Shown piece after piece: positions 51,745 to 63,420 of a DNA stretch of 64,000 bases. The position numbers and the translations under genes were made by a program. The stretch is taken from positions 62,001-126,000 of the forward strand of contig JAIXMQ010000072.1 in NCBI GenBank assembly GCA_025716855.1. The letters are read 5' to 3'. Source of the stretch: Pilaira anomala (taxonomy: Eukaryota; Mucoromycota; Mucoromycetes; Mucorales; Mucoraceae). Below the pieces are notes generated by a model. That model was not told the DNA's origin. It searched no databases and was given only the letters and a program-made list of their open reading frames with translations. Position 1 is the first letter of the stretch; each line of letters opens with the position of its first letter.

Positions 51745-53899
51745 ATGACAATACATAATACAGTAGATGAAGCCTCTTTATTGGCCTCAGCTTTATCCAA
51801 TGTTTCTTTGAATGAACAAAATCATGATATAATTGATAGTATGCTTGATGATCTGATAGTAAAAAACGATGATTTAAAGTTGAAGGTAATATACTTTACA
51901 TTAAAAGGAAAGAAAAAAGGTGTACTTATAATTCTATGCGTGTAATAGAATATACTGCTGAATCCTACTGAGCAAAGCATAGAATATCTGTCAAAGCTAT
52001 TATCTGACCGTATTAAACAAGGCAGAGGAGAAGCTTTATTTGAAGTTGGCATAGAAGGTAATGATATATTCATATGCAGCCTCACAGAAGTTAATGATAG
52101 ATTTAAATTACGTAATTAGATGATGGGTCCACAATGAACTTATCAAAGGAAGATTATTTAAAGTGTATTGAAACTATTACGACTGTCACTGACACGTTGG
52201 AAGCTGATTTCGCCAACATTGACGAACTAAACCAAATTGACACAACAACATTAGACGATAATAACATAGTTGCTCATTTAATGATTCGAAAGCGTCCAAA
52301 GTCAGTAGAAGATTTATTAGAAATTCGTGTTGCAGTAGTTGGTAATGTCGATGCAGGAAAGGTAAAAAAAAAAAAAAAAAAAAAAAAACTCTAGTCTTTC
52401 ATGCCTTTAAAGAAATGGGTGACTTATTTAAAAAGTAGTCAACGTTATTAGGAGTGTTAACAAAAGGTGTATTGGATGATGGTAGAGGAAAGGCGCGAGT
52501 AAATTTATTTCGACACAAGCATGAAATTGAATCTGGAAGAACTTCGAGTGTGGGAGGAGAGATACTTGGTTTCGATTCCAAGTCTCAACCAATTATGAGC
52601 CATTCAAAGAAATCGGCAACGTCTGGCTGGGAAGAGATTACAGCTAAAGCAGCAAAAATATTGAGTTTTGTGGATCTCGCTGGACATGAAAAGTATTTAA
52701 AGACAACTGTGTTTGGTATGACGGGAACTGCACCTGAATTTGCCATGTTGATGGTTGGTGCAAATGCTGGTATGATTGGTATGTCAAAGGAGCATTTAGG
52801 TCTGGCGTTATCGCTAGGTATTCCTGTCTTGGTTGTAGTAACTAAAATTGATCGTTGCCCTTCTCATGTATTGGAAAAGACTATTAAAGAATTAACTTCA
52901 ATACTTAAGTCCAAGTCCTGTCGAAAAATTCCTCTATTTGTAGAGAACAATCGTGATGTAGTTATGACAGCTGTAAGTACATAAATATATTAAATCATTA
53001 AATGTTTTCAAAACAGAAAAACTCATTTTTTTTTTTACATATATATGTATGTATGGATATATAGCAAAATTTTGTTAGTGAACGATTATGTCCTATATTT
53101 CAAGTCAGTAATGTGACAGGTCAAGGATTGGATTTAGTTCGAAACTTTTTAAATATATTGCCTTCTTTAACGAAATATGAGTCAATGGATCAGCCCTTTC
53201 ACTTTGAAATTAACGAAATCTATAGTGTTCCGTTTGTTGGCACAGTCGTAAGTGGTGTTATGAAAGGCGGAATTGTACATATCGGTGATAAAGTATTGTT
53301 GGGACCCGATCATGCAGGACAATTTGTTATGACTTCCATTAAAGGAATTCATCTCAAGCGTGTAAATATTCCAGTTGCAAGAGCAGGTCAAACAGTCACT
53401 TTTGCATTAAAGAATATTCGAAGAAACGCGATACGAAAGGGACAAGTGTTGCTATCGTATGAAAAGGATAAACCAATGCCTCCTTCTTCTCTAAGATTTG
53501 AAGCAGAAGTTTTGGTCTTGTACCATTCAACTACTATTAAATCCAAGTATCAAGCTATGGTTCATTGTGGCGCTATTCGTCAAACGGCCAGTATTATTAC
53601 AACAGACAAGACTGTGTTAAGAACAGGAGACAGAGCTAAAGTGGTAAGTTTAATATTTTTTAGTTTTTGGTACGTCACAATTATGTATATACTTATTCAA
53701 TGTTGTACAGGCATTTGAGTTTGTCAGACATCCGGAATACTTGACGATCGGTACAAGATTGGTAAGTTATTATTATGAAAAAAAAAAAAGAAGCCAATTT
53801 ATTCATAATTATACATATTTTTTTTTTTAAAAAAAATGATAGATTTTTAGAGAAGGAAGAACAAAGGGTGTAGGAAAGATAACAAAGTTATTAGATTAA
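51745..53899 (+). CDS. GTPBP1/GTPBP2-like translational GTPase
   Basis: Seven exons (51745-51885, 51949-52057, 52120-52361, 52439-52972, 53065-53643, 53711-53761, 53843-53899) give 570 aa. GTP-binding motifs are the P-loop GNVDAGKST (Lys164), [12 protein letters not shown] for the G3 region, and TKID for G4. Domains II and III follow, with [20 protein letters not shown] and [15 protein letters not shown] as in EF-Tu-like proteins. The C-terminus [18 protein letters not shown] is the family's typical end. Animal members rescue stalled ribosomes and help deliver tRNA or the exosome; fungal members are little studied. An intron splits the P-loop between GK and ST. The stop codon overlaps that of the converging PEBP-like gene. 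Confidence 0.92.
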
Positions 53900-54568
53900 T
53901 TATCATCATTTTTTGAAATAAAATAATTTACACCAACGAGTTCAAGTTGATTTTCTTTTACAAATGATTTAAAGTCCCAGCATGAGAGATCTTTAGATAA
54001 AGTATTGAATGCAATATCTTGCTTGGGTTGTTTATAAACCAAAAAGATATAACGATGATTGCCTGTCTTGGGTGGAGGAGCGGGTCCAGTATAGGCAGAT
54101 AATTCAGTTGCTTGAGTGAAATCAACAGAGCTTGGGATATTTGTTGTGACCCAATGACGATAAGGACCCCACTTGGGATTCTCTTTACTAGGTGCATCAG
54201 GATCCACCTATTTTTAAATGTGTTAGATAATTTTTGTTTGTACATACTCATAAATGTTATTTTTTTTATACCATTAAAACAGAATATTCAGCATCTTTTT
54301 CAGGTGCGATAAAAGTAACTGTAGGTACTTCTGCTGCATCTGATGGCTTAATAAAGTTACCTAATGCGACATCTTCACCATTTGGATAGTTGATACTGAC
54401 AAGAGTAGAACTGGTAAATCCTTCTGGGACAACTAATAAACCATACATCTTGTGTCTTAGTTTTTTTAAAATAACTCAGTTGCAAAATAAAAAAAACTTA
54501 CTATCGGGGATGATTTCTGCCTTTTTTAAAGACTGAGTAATATTTTGATCGAGAGTGACTAAAACCAT
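53896..54568 (-). CDS. PEBP-like (phosphatidylethanolamine-binding) protein
   Basis: Three exons (54568-54502, 54432-54272, 54207-53896) encode 179 aa, the usual PEBP length. The ligand-pocket motifs are present: EIIPDIVPEGF at the start, MVDPDAPSKENPKWGPYRHW, YTGPAPPPKTGNHRYIF and LVYKQ. In yeast the relative Tfs1 inhibits carboxypeptidase Y and Ras-GAP; plant FT and animal RKIP share the fold. The role here is not known beyond the fold. The acceptor of exon 2 was chosen at TTATTAG, because it restores the conserved PDIVPEGF sequence; a nearby ATG-starting open stretch is misleading. It faces GTPBP1 tail to tail with overlapping stops, and shares a 218-bp divergent promoter with Rab5. Confidence 0.9.
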
Positions 54569-54786
54569 TGTTAAATAAATATAATAAAGAAGAAAAAGAA
54601 AACAATTACATTTCATCATTTTACTGAATTATTTTATACTTTTTAGACATCTCGGAGAAACAATAAAGTGACGTGGGCCCTTTTTTTTTTTTTTTTTTTT
54701 TTGTTAAACATAATTACGGAACTTTTGGCCACTTTGTGTATTTTTCCCTTTGTTCAAAACTATAATTTTTTAAAAAAAAAAAAAAA
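54569..54786. promoter_or_regulatory. Short divergent promoter, PEBP-like / Rab5
   Basis: 218 bp separate the two start codons. The interval contains a T run (54680-54702) and an A run directly before the Rab5 ATG. No TATA box at a convincing distance was seen on either side. Confidence 0.45.
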
Positions 54787-55783
54787 ATGTCTTCAACAAA
54801 CACTGCTACTCCGCCAACTTCAAACGATAGAAGACCTGTACCAGTTAAACTTGTCTTGTTAGGTACTATCTGTATATATTTAGCTACACCTTGTATTTTT
54901 TATTAACTTTTTTTTTTCTATTAGGTGAATCTGCTGTTGGTAAATCTAGTCTTGTTATTCGTTTCGTCAATCGTGAATATGCTGAAAATAGAGAACCAAC
55001 AATTGGAGGTAAAAAGCAACAAAACATATCAAGTAACTCTATATATCATATTCATCCCCTTTTTTTTTATGTAGCTGCTTTCTTAACACAAAAGTGTACA
55101 GTAGACGATCGAACTGTTAAATTCGAAATTTGGGATACTGCAGGACAAGAGCGTTTTCATTCTTTAGCGCCAATGTATTATAGAAATGCTCAAGCAGCTA
55201 TTGTAATGTACGATATCACAAAATCTGTAAGTTTACTTTGTTGTAATTTTCCTTTGACAAATGTAAATCGTACTAACTTTCCTCACCTCTTTTTTTTTTG
55301 ACAGTCTACTTTGGATAAAGCAAAAGGTTGGGTTAAAGAATTACAGCGCCAAGCTAATTCACAAATTGTAATTGCGCTTGTTGGTAATAAACTTGATCTT
55401 GTAGAAGGTACTGAAGAACAACAAGATAATGATTCTTCAGTGGGTAGACAAGTCAGTTATGAAGAAGCATCTGCATATGCTTCAGAAGCAGGTCTTTTGT
55501 TTTTTGAAACCAGTGCTAGAACTGCAACTCATGTTGATGATGTCTTTACTGAAATAGGTATAACGCCTTTTTTTTTTAAAAAAAAAAAAATATATATGTA
55601 TAAATATAGGAATCACATGACTGATTATAATTTTTATATATAGCCAAGAATATTCCTCATGATTATCTTGCAAACAACAGAAGCGGATCACGAGTGACTG
55701 GAGGAAATGGAAATAGCGCAAGATTGGATCTTTTACGTGAAGCAGGCGCTAATGGAAAGAGCTCAAGTGGTTGTGCTTGTTAA
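54787..55783 (+). CDS. Rab5-family small GTPase (Vps21/Ypt51-like)
   Basis: Five exons (54787-54862, 54925-55008, 55075-55226, 55305-55557, 55644-55783) give 234 aa. It controls early endosome fusion and traffic to the vacuole. Motifs are the P-loop GESAVGKSS, switch I NREPTIGAAF, switch [22 protein letters not shown] (the last residues mark Rab5), NKLDL and ETSAR. The C-terminus ends CAC, a prenylation motif for two geranylgeranyl groups. An insertion with [14 protein letters not shown] lies after NKLDL and is longer than in most Rab5 proteins. The family is certain. Introns are short with T-rich 3' ends. Confidence 0.96.
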
Positions 55784-56584
55784 AAGAAGAGAAGTCGATT
55801 AGATTCCTTTTTTTTTTTTGTTTTGGTTCTGTATTGTAAAAATAAATAAATAAATAAAAAAAAAATGTATACATTTATATAACGTCATATGAAATCGCAT
55901 GTAATGCAAAAAAAGTTTAAAAAAGGGAAAGAAATTTTTCATGCATGTATTTTTAGAGGTGTGGATGTGGATGTGTGCGTTCAACCATTTTAATGTATTT
56001 TTTTTACATTATAAATATATATAAGGAAAATTTATTATTTTCATAAAACTAACTACACACCTAAAGATTTTTGTTAATGCAAAAAAAAAAAAAAAAAAAA
56101 GACTGGTAAATCAAATGCTGCTCTCTTTATCTTTTACTTTCTACAGATAACCCATTGGTGTTTAATGATAGGTTAATTATAACCCATCATTGATATAGCT
56201 GTGCTTATACCTTTTTTTTTTCAGGTTCTGCTTTGGAATTTTACAAAATATATATATTTTGAATAATAATTTGAATATGAACCACAATGAGCAAGACACG
56301 TTTTTTTTTTTTTCTATCTTTCTTTTATTTTACCATATAAACGAATCGTTTCATATTTGCATATTAATAAGTATATAAAATAAATATCAGTAACAATTCA
56401 TTTATATGTCTATCTTACAGTGTTTACATCGATCGAACAAATACACACGTATATACGCAATTCAACATTATAAATAATAAACAAATAACATATAAATAAT
56501 AATAATATTGCAAGTTGAACGAGGGTCGAAAGAAGGGGGACTATTGTATATGTGTGTACCTTTTTTTGAAGGAGAGGTAGAGGT

Positions 56585-56618
<34 letters not shown>

Positions 56619-56797
56619 GGAAAGTTCAATAGAAACTTACATTAAATACTTTTTTGAAGCTTAATTTAATAAACATCATACGTATAAATATCTGTCTTAT
56701 TTTATTTATTATTTGTTCTTTCTTTCTTTCTTTCTAGTATAAATCTGTTCCTTTTTTTTTTTTATTTTTTAGCAAACCCAAATCCTTTCCTTTCGTT
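55784..56797. other. Spacer with simple repeats
   Basis: About 1 kb with an ATAA repeat after the Rab5 stop, an A run (56081-56100), a GA repeat (about 56594-56619) and a TTTC repeat (about 56719-56736). It probably holds the Rab5 3' UTR and the Zn2Cys6 promoter. No coding sequence. Confidence 0.5.
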
Positions 56798-58236
56798 ATG
56801 ACAAACAATAAACAACTTGATACTATGCATAATTCATATAACAATAGAGTCAATACAAATAAATCTTCTGCGGCAGTCAATAATACTTCAAATGCAGCTA
56901 CAAACGGTGATACAATGACCCGTATGCATCCTTCAATGAAAAGACCTAGAGCTCCTATTGCTTGTTACCGTTGTCACCATAAAAAGGTAATATAAAAATA
57001 AACGTTTTTTTTTTTTTTTTTTTTTTTAATTTCGTATATACTTATAATGTTACATAGGTTCGTTGTGATGGAATACATCCAAATTGTACTCGCTGTTTAT
57101 CAACAGGTGTATTATGTGCTTACCCAAGTTCTCGCCGCTCTCGTAATACGCAACCTACTAATGTTGACCCTTTCATTGACAACTTATCTCAGCTTGAAGC
57201 CAGAATTAGAAGGATCGAAACCGACCTGGAGTCGCAACGTGTCCTTGTCAGAACTGTCTGTGCCACGGATAACTCCTTGAGGGATACATCTGCAGCCTCT
57301 GCTAATTCAAGTGGTACAAGATCAAATACAAATAATACTTTAACTTCTCGTATGCTTAAAACAGAAAAGGATCTTCAAGAATCTCGTTCAATTGTTGCTC
57401 AATTGCGTTTAAGAGGTGAACAAAGAGCTGCACGTGGAAGACGAGCTGCTGCTGCTGCTGCTGCTGCTGCCACTGTCGCTGCTGGTTCTTCTGCCACCGG
57501 TACTTCTTCCGCTACTAGTAATTCAGCAACGCCCGGTCCTGAAAAAAATACAGCTCATTCTGGGAAAAACAATAGTAATAAAGAGTCGGGTCCAAATACG
57601 GCAAAAAGAAACAAGATACGAGCAAGTAAGAAAGATATTACGACAATTACAAACCCCAACAACGAATTCAATACGACATCATCTTCTTCACCACCATTTT
57701 ATTTTTCACAATCCAATTCATCTTCACCTGTTGACTTTATTAACCCAACACCCTCTTATTATTTTCCTTATTCACCTAACCCTCAACACTATAATTCAGA
57801 CATGACTCCTATTTGTAGTAACGCATCGTCGGCTCCATTTACGATGATGGTAAGTGATTGGCCACTTTTGAATGATTTGCCGCAGAATACAACCGTTCAT
57901 AATAATGGATTTGTAGATCCAATGATCATTGCAGCAGCAGAAGCACATCAACATGGAATTGCACCTCCTTTATTATCTGTATCGAGTTATATGGCAGTAG
58001 ATGAAGATAATTCAATCATGGCTGCTAGAGCTAAATCTTTATCTCATTTACCTCCACAACAACATATGATGTCCATTCCTGGCCTTCAGCCTTCTTCTTC
58101 TTCTACTTCTACTTGTTCAAATAATTCAAATTTTGCTAATTATAATGTCTATGATACTGGTTATACCAATTTTATGGATACTAATTCAAGTGATAACATG
58201 ATGATGATGGATCAACAACAACAGAATATACGATAA
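56798..58236 (+). CDS. Zn2Cys6 (Gal4-type) transcription factor
   Basis: Two exons (56798-56986, 57058-58236) give 455 aa. The binuclear zinc cluster is complete: Cys56, Cys59, Cys66, Cys73, Cys76 and Cys83 (CX2CX6CX6CX2CX6C), read as CYRCHHKK then VRCDGIHPNCTRCLSTG. The intron lies inside the cluster after Lys63. A short coiled coil follows (LSQLEARIRRIETDLESQR), the usual dimer element. The rest is poly-Ala, Ser/Thr/Asn-rich and ends with Met/Asp/Gln-rich low complexity. No fungal-specific middle homology domain is visible. The target genes are unknown; it is a typical fungal regulator of metabolism or stress. Confidence 0.93.
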
Positions 58237-58936
58237 TAAAAAAAAAAAGAGAGAGAAAAAAAGAGAAAGTTTTTTTTTATTATTATTATTATTTTACTAC
58301 ACTGTCAATTATTATCTATATTACTACATTTCATATATTACTATTATCATTAAAAAAAAAGATATTTATTTTTCACTTTTTCTTTTTTTTTTTTTTTTTG
58401 ACCTGGTTTGTAATTGCATATAGCTACTATGTAAAGTAGATAAAGTTTTGTTTTGAATAAAGAAAAAGAGTTTTTTTTTTTTTTATTAGCTCAAGCGTAA
58501 TTTTTAAGTCGACGAACGATATGCCACATTAAATCCTTTATGTGTCCAATAAGAAAAGTGTGAACTGTCAATTCACTCAATTATTCATTCTTTAGTACAT
58601 AACTAAATAATTTTTCTAGTTGTAACTACAAAACTGATTCTTATTTTCGGTATAAATTCATAATACCTTTGTTACTCTAGTATCCCTATCTTGACCATTT
58701 ACACCACAACAGTTATTTTTATCTTTTTTTTTTTGTGTGTGTGTGTGTGTGTGTGTGTGAATAATCATTTGATGATGATGATTTATATGGATTTGAAGTC
58801 ATAGCGTACATATTTTTTTTTTCTTTTAATAAGAGTCTAGACAACCATTCTACTTTTTTTTTTCAGTTTCATTATCAGAAAATCTAAAAGATGTATTGCT
58901 GAGTATTCTGAGTCTATTCATGTGGGTCTAATTGCA

Positions 58937-59230
58937 TCATAGTGAGGAGTGGGTTGAAAAATAGCGTTTAAGGGCAGATAATATTAATGTTGCCACCACC
59001 AGTAGAAAGTAGGAGGGTGCTATTATCTCTTTGTAGCTTACTTTTAAACATGGGTTTTTAAGCGATAAGCCTAAAATCGGCATTTTTACAAAATGGATCA
59101 AAAAAGAGATCATATTTCCAAATAAAATAGCTTGGATGATATAATTTCCAACTGTTAAAGAGGCAGAAATCGAGTGTTTTCCTAATACTGTAGTCATGAA
59201 AAAGATATCCCAAGTAATAAATTCGCCCAT
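58937..59230 (-). pseudogene. Membrane-protein fragment (MATE-like?)
   Basis: A 97-codon open stretch beginning MGEFITWDIFFMTTVLGKHS, with three hydrophobic spans and a basic end (ALKRYFSTHSSL). The pattern W-D-x-F-F, then L-G, then S-I-S-A-S faintly resembles part of a MATE-type multidrug exporter. No other exons were found around it, so it is best read as a relic. The family is uncertain. Confidence 0.3.
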
Positions 59231-59724
59231 GCCACATAGTAATCGTATAATGCATTTAAATTATTATACTTGTACAAAAATTTTATGCATAAACCAAAAT
59301 GACGAATTTTCCCTGAAATCCAGGCTTTTTCTTGATAGGTCTTGAATAAGCTTCATTAAAATGTCTTTGTGACATGATATTGATAATACTTTAGATAAAT
59401 AAAATAAGGCACTTGGAAGTTAATGGCCCTTACTAACCATGCGCAAGATTATTTATTGCTTCTGTTTATTCAGTTACACTTACAGTGTCTTTGGGGAGGG
59501 GGGGGGGGGGGAAACCTATATCATTATGTCTTGCTACACCTCTTCTCCTGACTCCATTGGCGGAGGAACCCCACAAAATAAAAATGTACTTATGTGCGTG
59601 CGTGCTTGTCGGAGTACTTCGGGTAGAAAGCAAAATAGATCTTTTTTTTTTCTGTTCAAGAAGTAATAAGCGGATGAAAAGAGATAGTGTCACTAGTGCA
59701 CCCTACCCTGTAAAATACATACAA

Positions 59725-59762
<38 letters not shown>

Positions 59763-60122
59763 CGACAAAAGAGATAATTCGGCAATATTTATTATATATA
59801 TGTATATATATTTTTTTTTTTTACAACCGGGAATAACGCATGTGAAATTAGAAAATACAAATCAGCATTCGTAGGTGCACCGGGATTCTAAAAATACGTG
59901 GGAAATTTGATATACTTCAGTGTTGTTTTTGGTTTGTAACAGGTAATATAAGCTTATCATTAAACCAAGCGATATTAGTTAAGTGAATCACTTGTAAGCC
60001 ATTACTATTATAAAAAAAGAGAATAGTGTAATCCATTTATTTGAATATTCAAACATCCATACAACAGGAACCCTACCCTGCCCGATTAAAATATTAACAG
60101 AGATTTTCTGAATTTAGACCGA

Positions 60123-60128
60123 CCCCGC
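60123..60128 (-). promoter_or_regulatory. Mig1/CreA-like GC box upstream of fructose-bisphosphatase
   Basis: On the minus strand this reads GCGGGG preceded by an A tract, matching the A/T-rich-plus-SYGGGG pattern of fungal glucose repressors. It lies 103 bases upstream of the start codon and 27 upstream of the TATA box. Inference from a short motif. Confidence 0.4.
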
Positions 60129-60154
60129 ATTTTTTTTAGTATTTAAATAGCGCA

Positions 60155-60160
60155 TATAAA
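60155..60160 (+). promoter_or_regulatory. TATA box of fructose-bisphosphatase gene
   Basis: TATAAA in GCATATAAAAG lies 71 bases upstream of the ATG at 60231, followed by a pyrimidine-rich stretch (60178-60205) that is a likely transcription start region. Confidence 0.5.
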
Positions 60161-60230
60161 AGATCCACCATTTTTATTTTCTCCCCTTTTTCTTCTTTTT
60201 TTTTTAAATTATTTATTATAAATAAAGAAA

Positions 60231-60494
60231 ATGGTTTTTGGAAATTTTGATGCTATTAAAGTCGGTACTGGTGAAGATCTTGTCACCTTGACTCGTTGGG
60301 TTATTGCTCAACAACAGGTAAAAAAAAAAAAAAAAAAATGGTTTATAAAAACCAAACTTTTTATTTAAACCCAAGATATTATTTTTAGGAAGCACCTGAA
60401 GCTACTGGTGATCTTACTTTACTCTTAACTGCTATTCAATTTGGTTGTAAGTTTGTTGCTTCCAAGGTAAAGCAAGCTGGTTTAATTAACCTGT

Positions 60495-60526
<32 letters not shown>

Positions 60527-61715
60527 CATAAATTTAACACGAAAAATTATTTAGTTTGGGTTTAACTGGTAGCGCTAATGTTCAAGGTGAAGATGTTAAG
60601 AAACTTGATGTCTTGGCTAATGATATCTTCCGTAACGCTTTAATCGCTTCTGGTAAAGCATGTTTATTGGTATCCGAAGAAGATGAAAATGCAATGATCA
60701 TTGAGAACCCCAATCAACGTGGTAAGTACGTTGTTACCTTTGATCCTTTGGATGGTTCTTCCAACATTGATTGTGGTGTCTCTATTGGTACTATTTTCGG
60801 TATCTTTAAAGTCGTAAGTCGTGTTTTATTTAGAGTTTTATTTACAAGATACTAATCTTGTTTTAATTTCATCATTCATAGAAAGATGAATCCAACCCCA
60901 ATATCAGTGATTGTATTCGTAGTGGCCGTGAACTTATTGCCTCTGGTTACTGTATGTACGGTTCTTACTGTGAACTTATCTTGGTAAGATTTATTATTAT
61001 TATTATTATTTGCTTACTTATTTATATTTTTATCTCTAACATTTTACTTACTTGTAGTCTGTTGGTAACGGTGTCAATGGTTTCACTTTAGATCCTGCAA
61101 TTGGTGAGTTCATCATGACACATCCTAAGGTAAAGTATTTATAATATCGGACTGAATCGGGCATGGAAATACTCATATTGAACTTTTATAGATTACCTTG
61201 CCTCCTCGTGGTAAGATTTACTCTGTTAACGAAGGTAACTACAAGTACTTTGATGAACCCAGTAAGAAATATGTCGATCAAGTCAAGCAAAAATACAGTG
61301 CCCGTTATGTTGGTTCCATGGTATCCGATATTCACCGAACTTTATTATATGGTAACACACACACACACATTTAAGCAACATATTAATTGTTTGAAAGCAT
61401 AAGTTCTAACAATCACTTTTCATAGGTGGTATCTTTGGTTACCCTGCTGATTCCAAGTCAAAGAAAGGAAAGCTTAGAATTTTATATGAAGTCTTCCCTA
61501 TGGCTTATTTAATTGAACAAGCTGGTGGTAAAGCTACTACAGGTACTATGGATTGTTTAGATTTAGTCCCTGAACACATTCATGATCGTTCTGGTATTTG
61601 GCTCGGTTCAAAGGAAGATGTTGAGGATTTAGAAGCTTGTTATAAAAATGATAACACTGGTGCTAAGACTGCTCCCAAGACCGACGCTAAGCCTGCTACT
61701 GAAAAGAAGGCTTAA
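60231..61715 (+). CDS. FBP1: Fructose-1,6-bisphosphatase
   Basis: Seven exons (60231-60317, 60389-60492, 60555-60813, 60882-60983, 61058-61129, 61192-61351, 61426-61715) encode 357 aa. It hydrolyses fructose-1,6-bisphosphate to fructose-6-phosphate, the committed step of gluconeogenesis in the cytosol. The metal site DPLDGSSN starts at residue 127. Other family marks are [47 protein letters not shown] and [20 protein letters not shown]. The C-terminus carries an extra Lys/Ala/Thr-rich tail ([19 protein letters not shown]) beyond the usual end. Together with malate synthase in this window it would serve growth on acetate or lipids; both genes have glucose-repressor-like boxes upstream. Confidence 0.97.
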
Positions 61716-62626
61716 ATATTGTGTATAAAAAAACAAAAGAGATAACCCTCCAACTTGAAAAAAAAAAGAAAAGGATACTTTTTTTTTTTTTGTATAATAA
61801 AAAATAATATATATACGCTATTAATAAAACAACATACCAAAAATTCACTTTCTTCACAACACTTCTTTATTATGTTATGATTTATTTGAACAAGTGTTCT
61901 TTTAGTGCACTTTTTTTTTTTTTTTTTTTATCAGCTAAAAAATAGAGCATTTATTTAGGTTCCTGCATATACATGTCGTTGTAACTGAAATTGGATAAAA
62001 ATTATATTTTAGGCGATAACTAACACGTAACTAACTAATTTTCAAATCGCTTGTCAAAAAAAAAAAAAAAGTTATTTTTCGATAAGAGAAATCGACAAGC
62101 ACGGACCTCCCTATCTAAAAAGTGTGGTTTATTATCTAGCGTAAACCAAGAGTAACTAGTGTGTTGTACAACGCTCTATGTACATAAACATTATTGGGCG
62201 ATAATTATTATTTGCTCCTCTTCTATCGTTACATAAACGGGTTAACGAACGAAGATCTAATATTCACTAAAATAAAAAAAAAATGATGTCAAAACAGCAT
62301 AATTCTGACTTTTTTTCAACACTAATTACTTTAAACCCGGGAAAACAAAAGTCTGACACTTACAATACTTTGATCAATAAAATACAAATTATTTCAGAGC
62401 CGTCTTTTACACAATGATATTAACAGTCTAATAACATCATTATAAACTAAAAGAGGGTTATATGTATTTATAAAAAAAAAAAAAGTAATATAAATGATTG
62501 CTCTTATTTCTTAGATCCACTCACTCAATCTTTTTTACTGTTCCGCTTTACAGCAAGCAAGGTTATTAATCTAATATTATATATAATCCTTAGAAACATA
62601 CCAATATCTAAAATCTACAGTGAGTA
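61716..62626. other. 3' flank of FBP gene, no further genes seen
   Basis: About 0.9 kb of A/T-rich DNA between fructose-bisphosphatase and the MITE. T and A runs only; nothing coding was supported. Confidence 0.5.
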
Positions 62627-63221
62627 CAGTGCATCTATTCTTAAATCGTATTTTTTTAAAAAACGGACATTCACAGTTTTTCGGTTTAAACTCAGTTTTT
62701 ATGTAAAAAAGTTACTCATTTAGAAAATTTTCACATCTTTTGATAGTTTAAACCAATAAAACACATTTAAATATTTTGTATGAACTCAAATAATGTGAGT
62801 AAATTATTTTTATTGACTCAAAAAAAGTTAATCATGTGATTTTAAGGTTTGGAAAACTTCTTCGATCCCAATTTTGTCGATGTCAATTTTTGAAGCTTCT
62901 TCTTGTAACAGTTTAAAAATCGGTATAACCACAAACTGTAATGTTATTGGCTGTTACTGCTCTTATATGATTTTTGGGTGCCAAAATAGACGGACATTTT
63001 CGAGTCAGCCCTGCTATTAAGTCGATATTTTATCAACTTATTTAGAAATTTTTTTTTATCAAAATTAAATTTCTGTTTTCATACATTTCTTTAACAGGTT
63101 TAATATAAAAGGTCTATGTTTATTCTAAATGACTAACTTACTTTTTTCGGTAGTAAATTTAGAATTTTATAAAAAAAAATTGCTAGGGCTAAAAATTTTC
63201 GATTTAAGAATAGATGCACTG
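62627..63221. mobile_element. TA-flanked MITE-like element
   Basis: A 595-bp element. The left tip starts CAGTGCATCTATTCTTAAAT and the right tip is its exact inverse over at least 22 bp. Outside each tip is a TA dinucleotide, as for Tc1/mariner insertions. The inside is A/T-rich with no transposase. On minus, 62935-62828 reads 35 residues of ordinary composition (IFKLLQEEASKIDIDKIGIE) after an AG acceptor-like site, perhaps a captured exon. It is non-autonomous. Confidence 0.8.
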
Positions 63222-63340
63222 TACGAAAAAAAAAAAAAAAAAAAAAAAAAACTCACTATATATCTTGATTGCAAATGGCATAACATTTAAAAAGAATAAA
63301 ATTTAAAACATTTTATCTTTTTTTTATTTATTTTGTATTT

Positions 63341-63420
63341 GAATTCCTTTGGATATTAAAACTTTTCCAGAAGAAAAAAAACACTCTATTTACTTTATTG
63401 TATCAAGTCGTTCTACTTAT
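63341..63420 (+). repeat. Direct repeat, copy 1
   Basis: Begins GAATTCCTTTGGATATTAAA and ends TCAAGTCGTTCTACTTAT. A related copy lies about 370 bp downstream. Confidence 0.6.

Larger units (their letters stand above)
58237..60230. other. Spacer with a possible transporter relic and the FBP promoter
   Basis: About 2 kb. It holds T and A runs (59728-59760 is about 33 A), a GT repeat (58736-58758), a G run (59499-59511) and the minus-strand relic at 58937-59230. The last 150 bases are the fructose-bisphosphatase promoter, with a GC box and a TATA box listed separately. Confidence 0.5.

Noticed and set aside
54266..54448. PEBP exon read from an ATG at 54448 as a separate gene start
   Set aside because: Using the acceptor at 54433-54434 joins it to exon 1 in frame and restores the conserved PDIVPEGF sequence.
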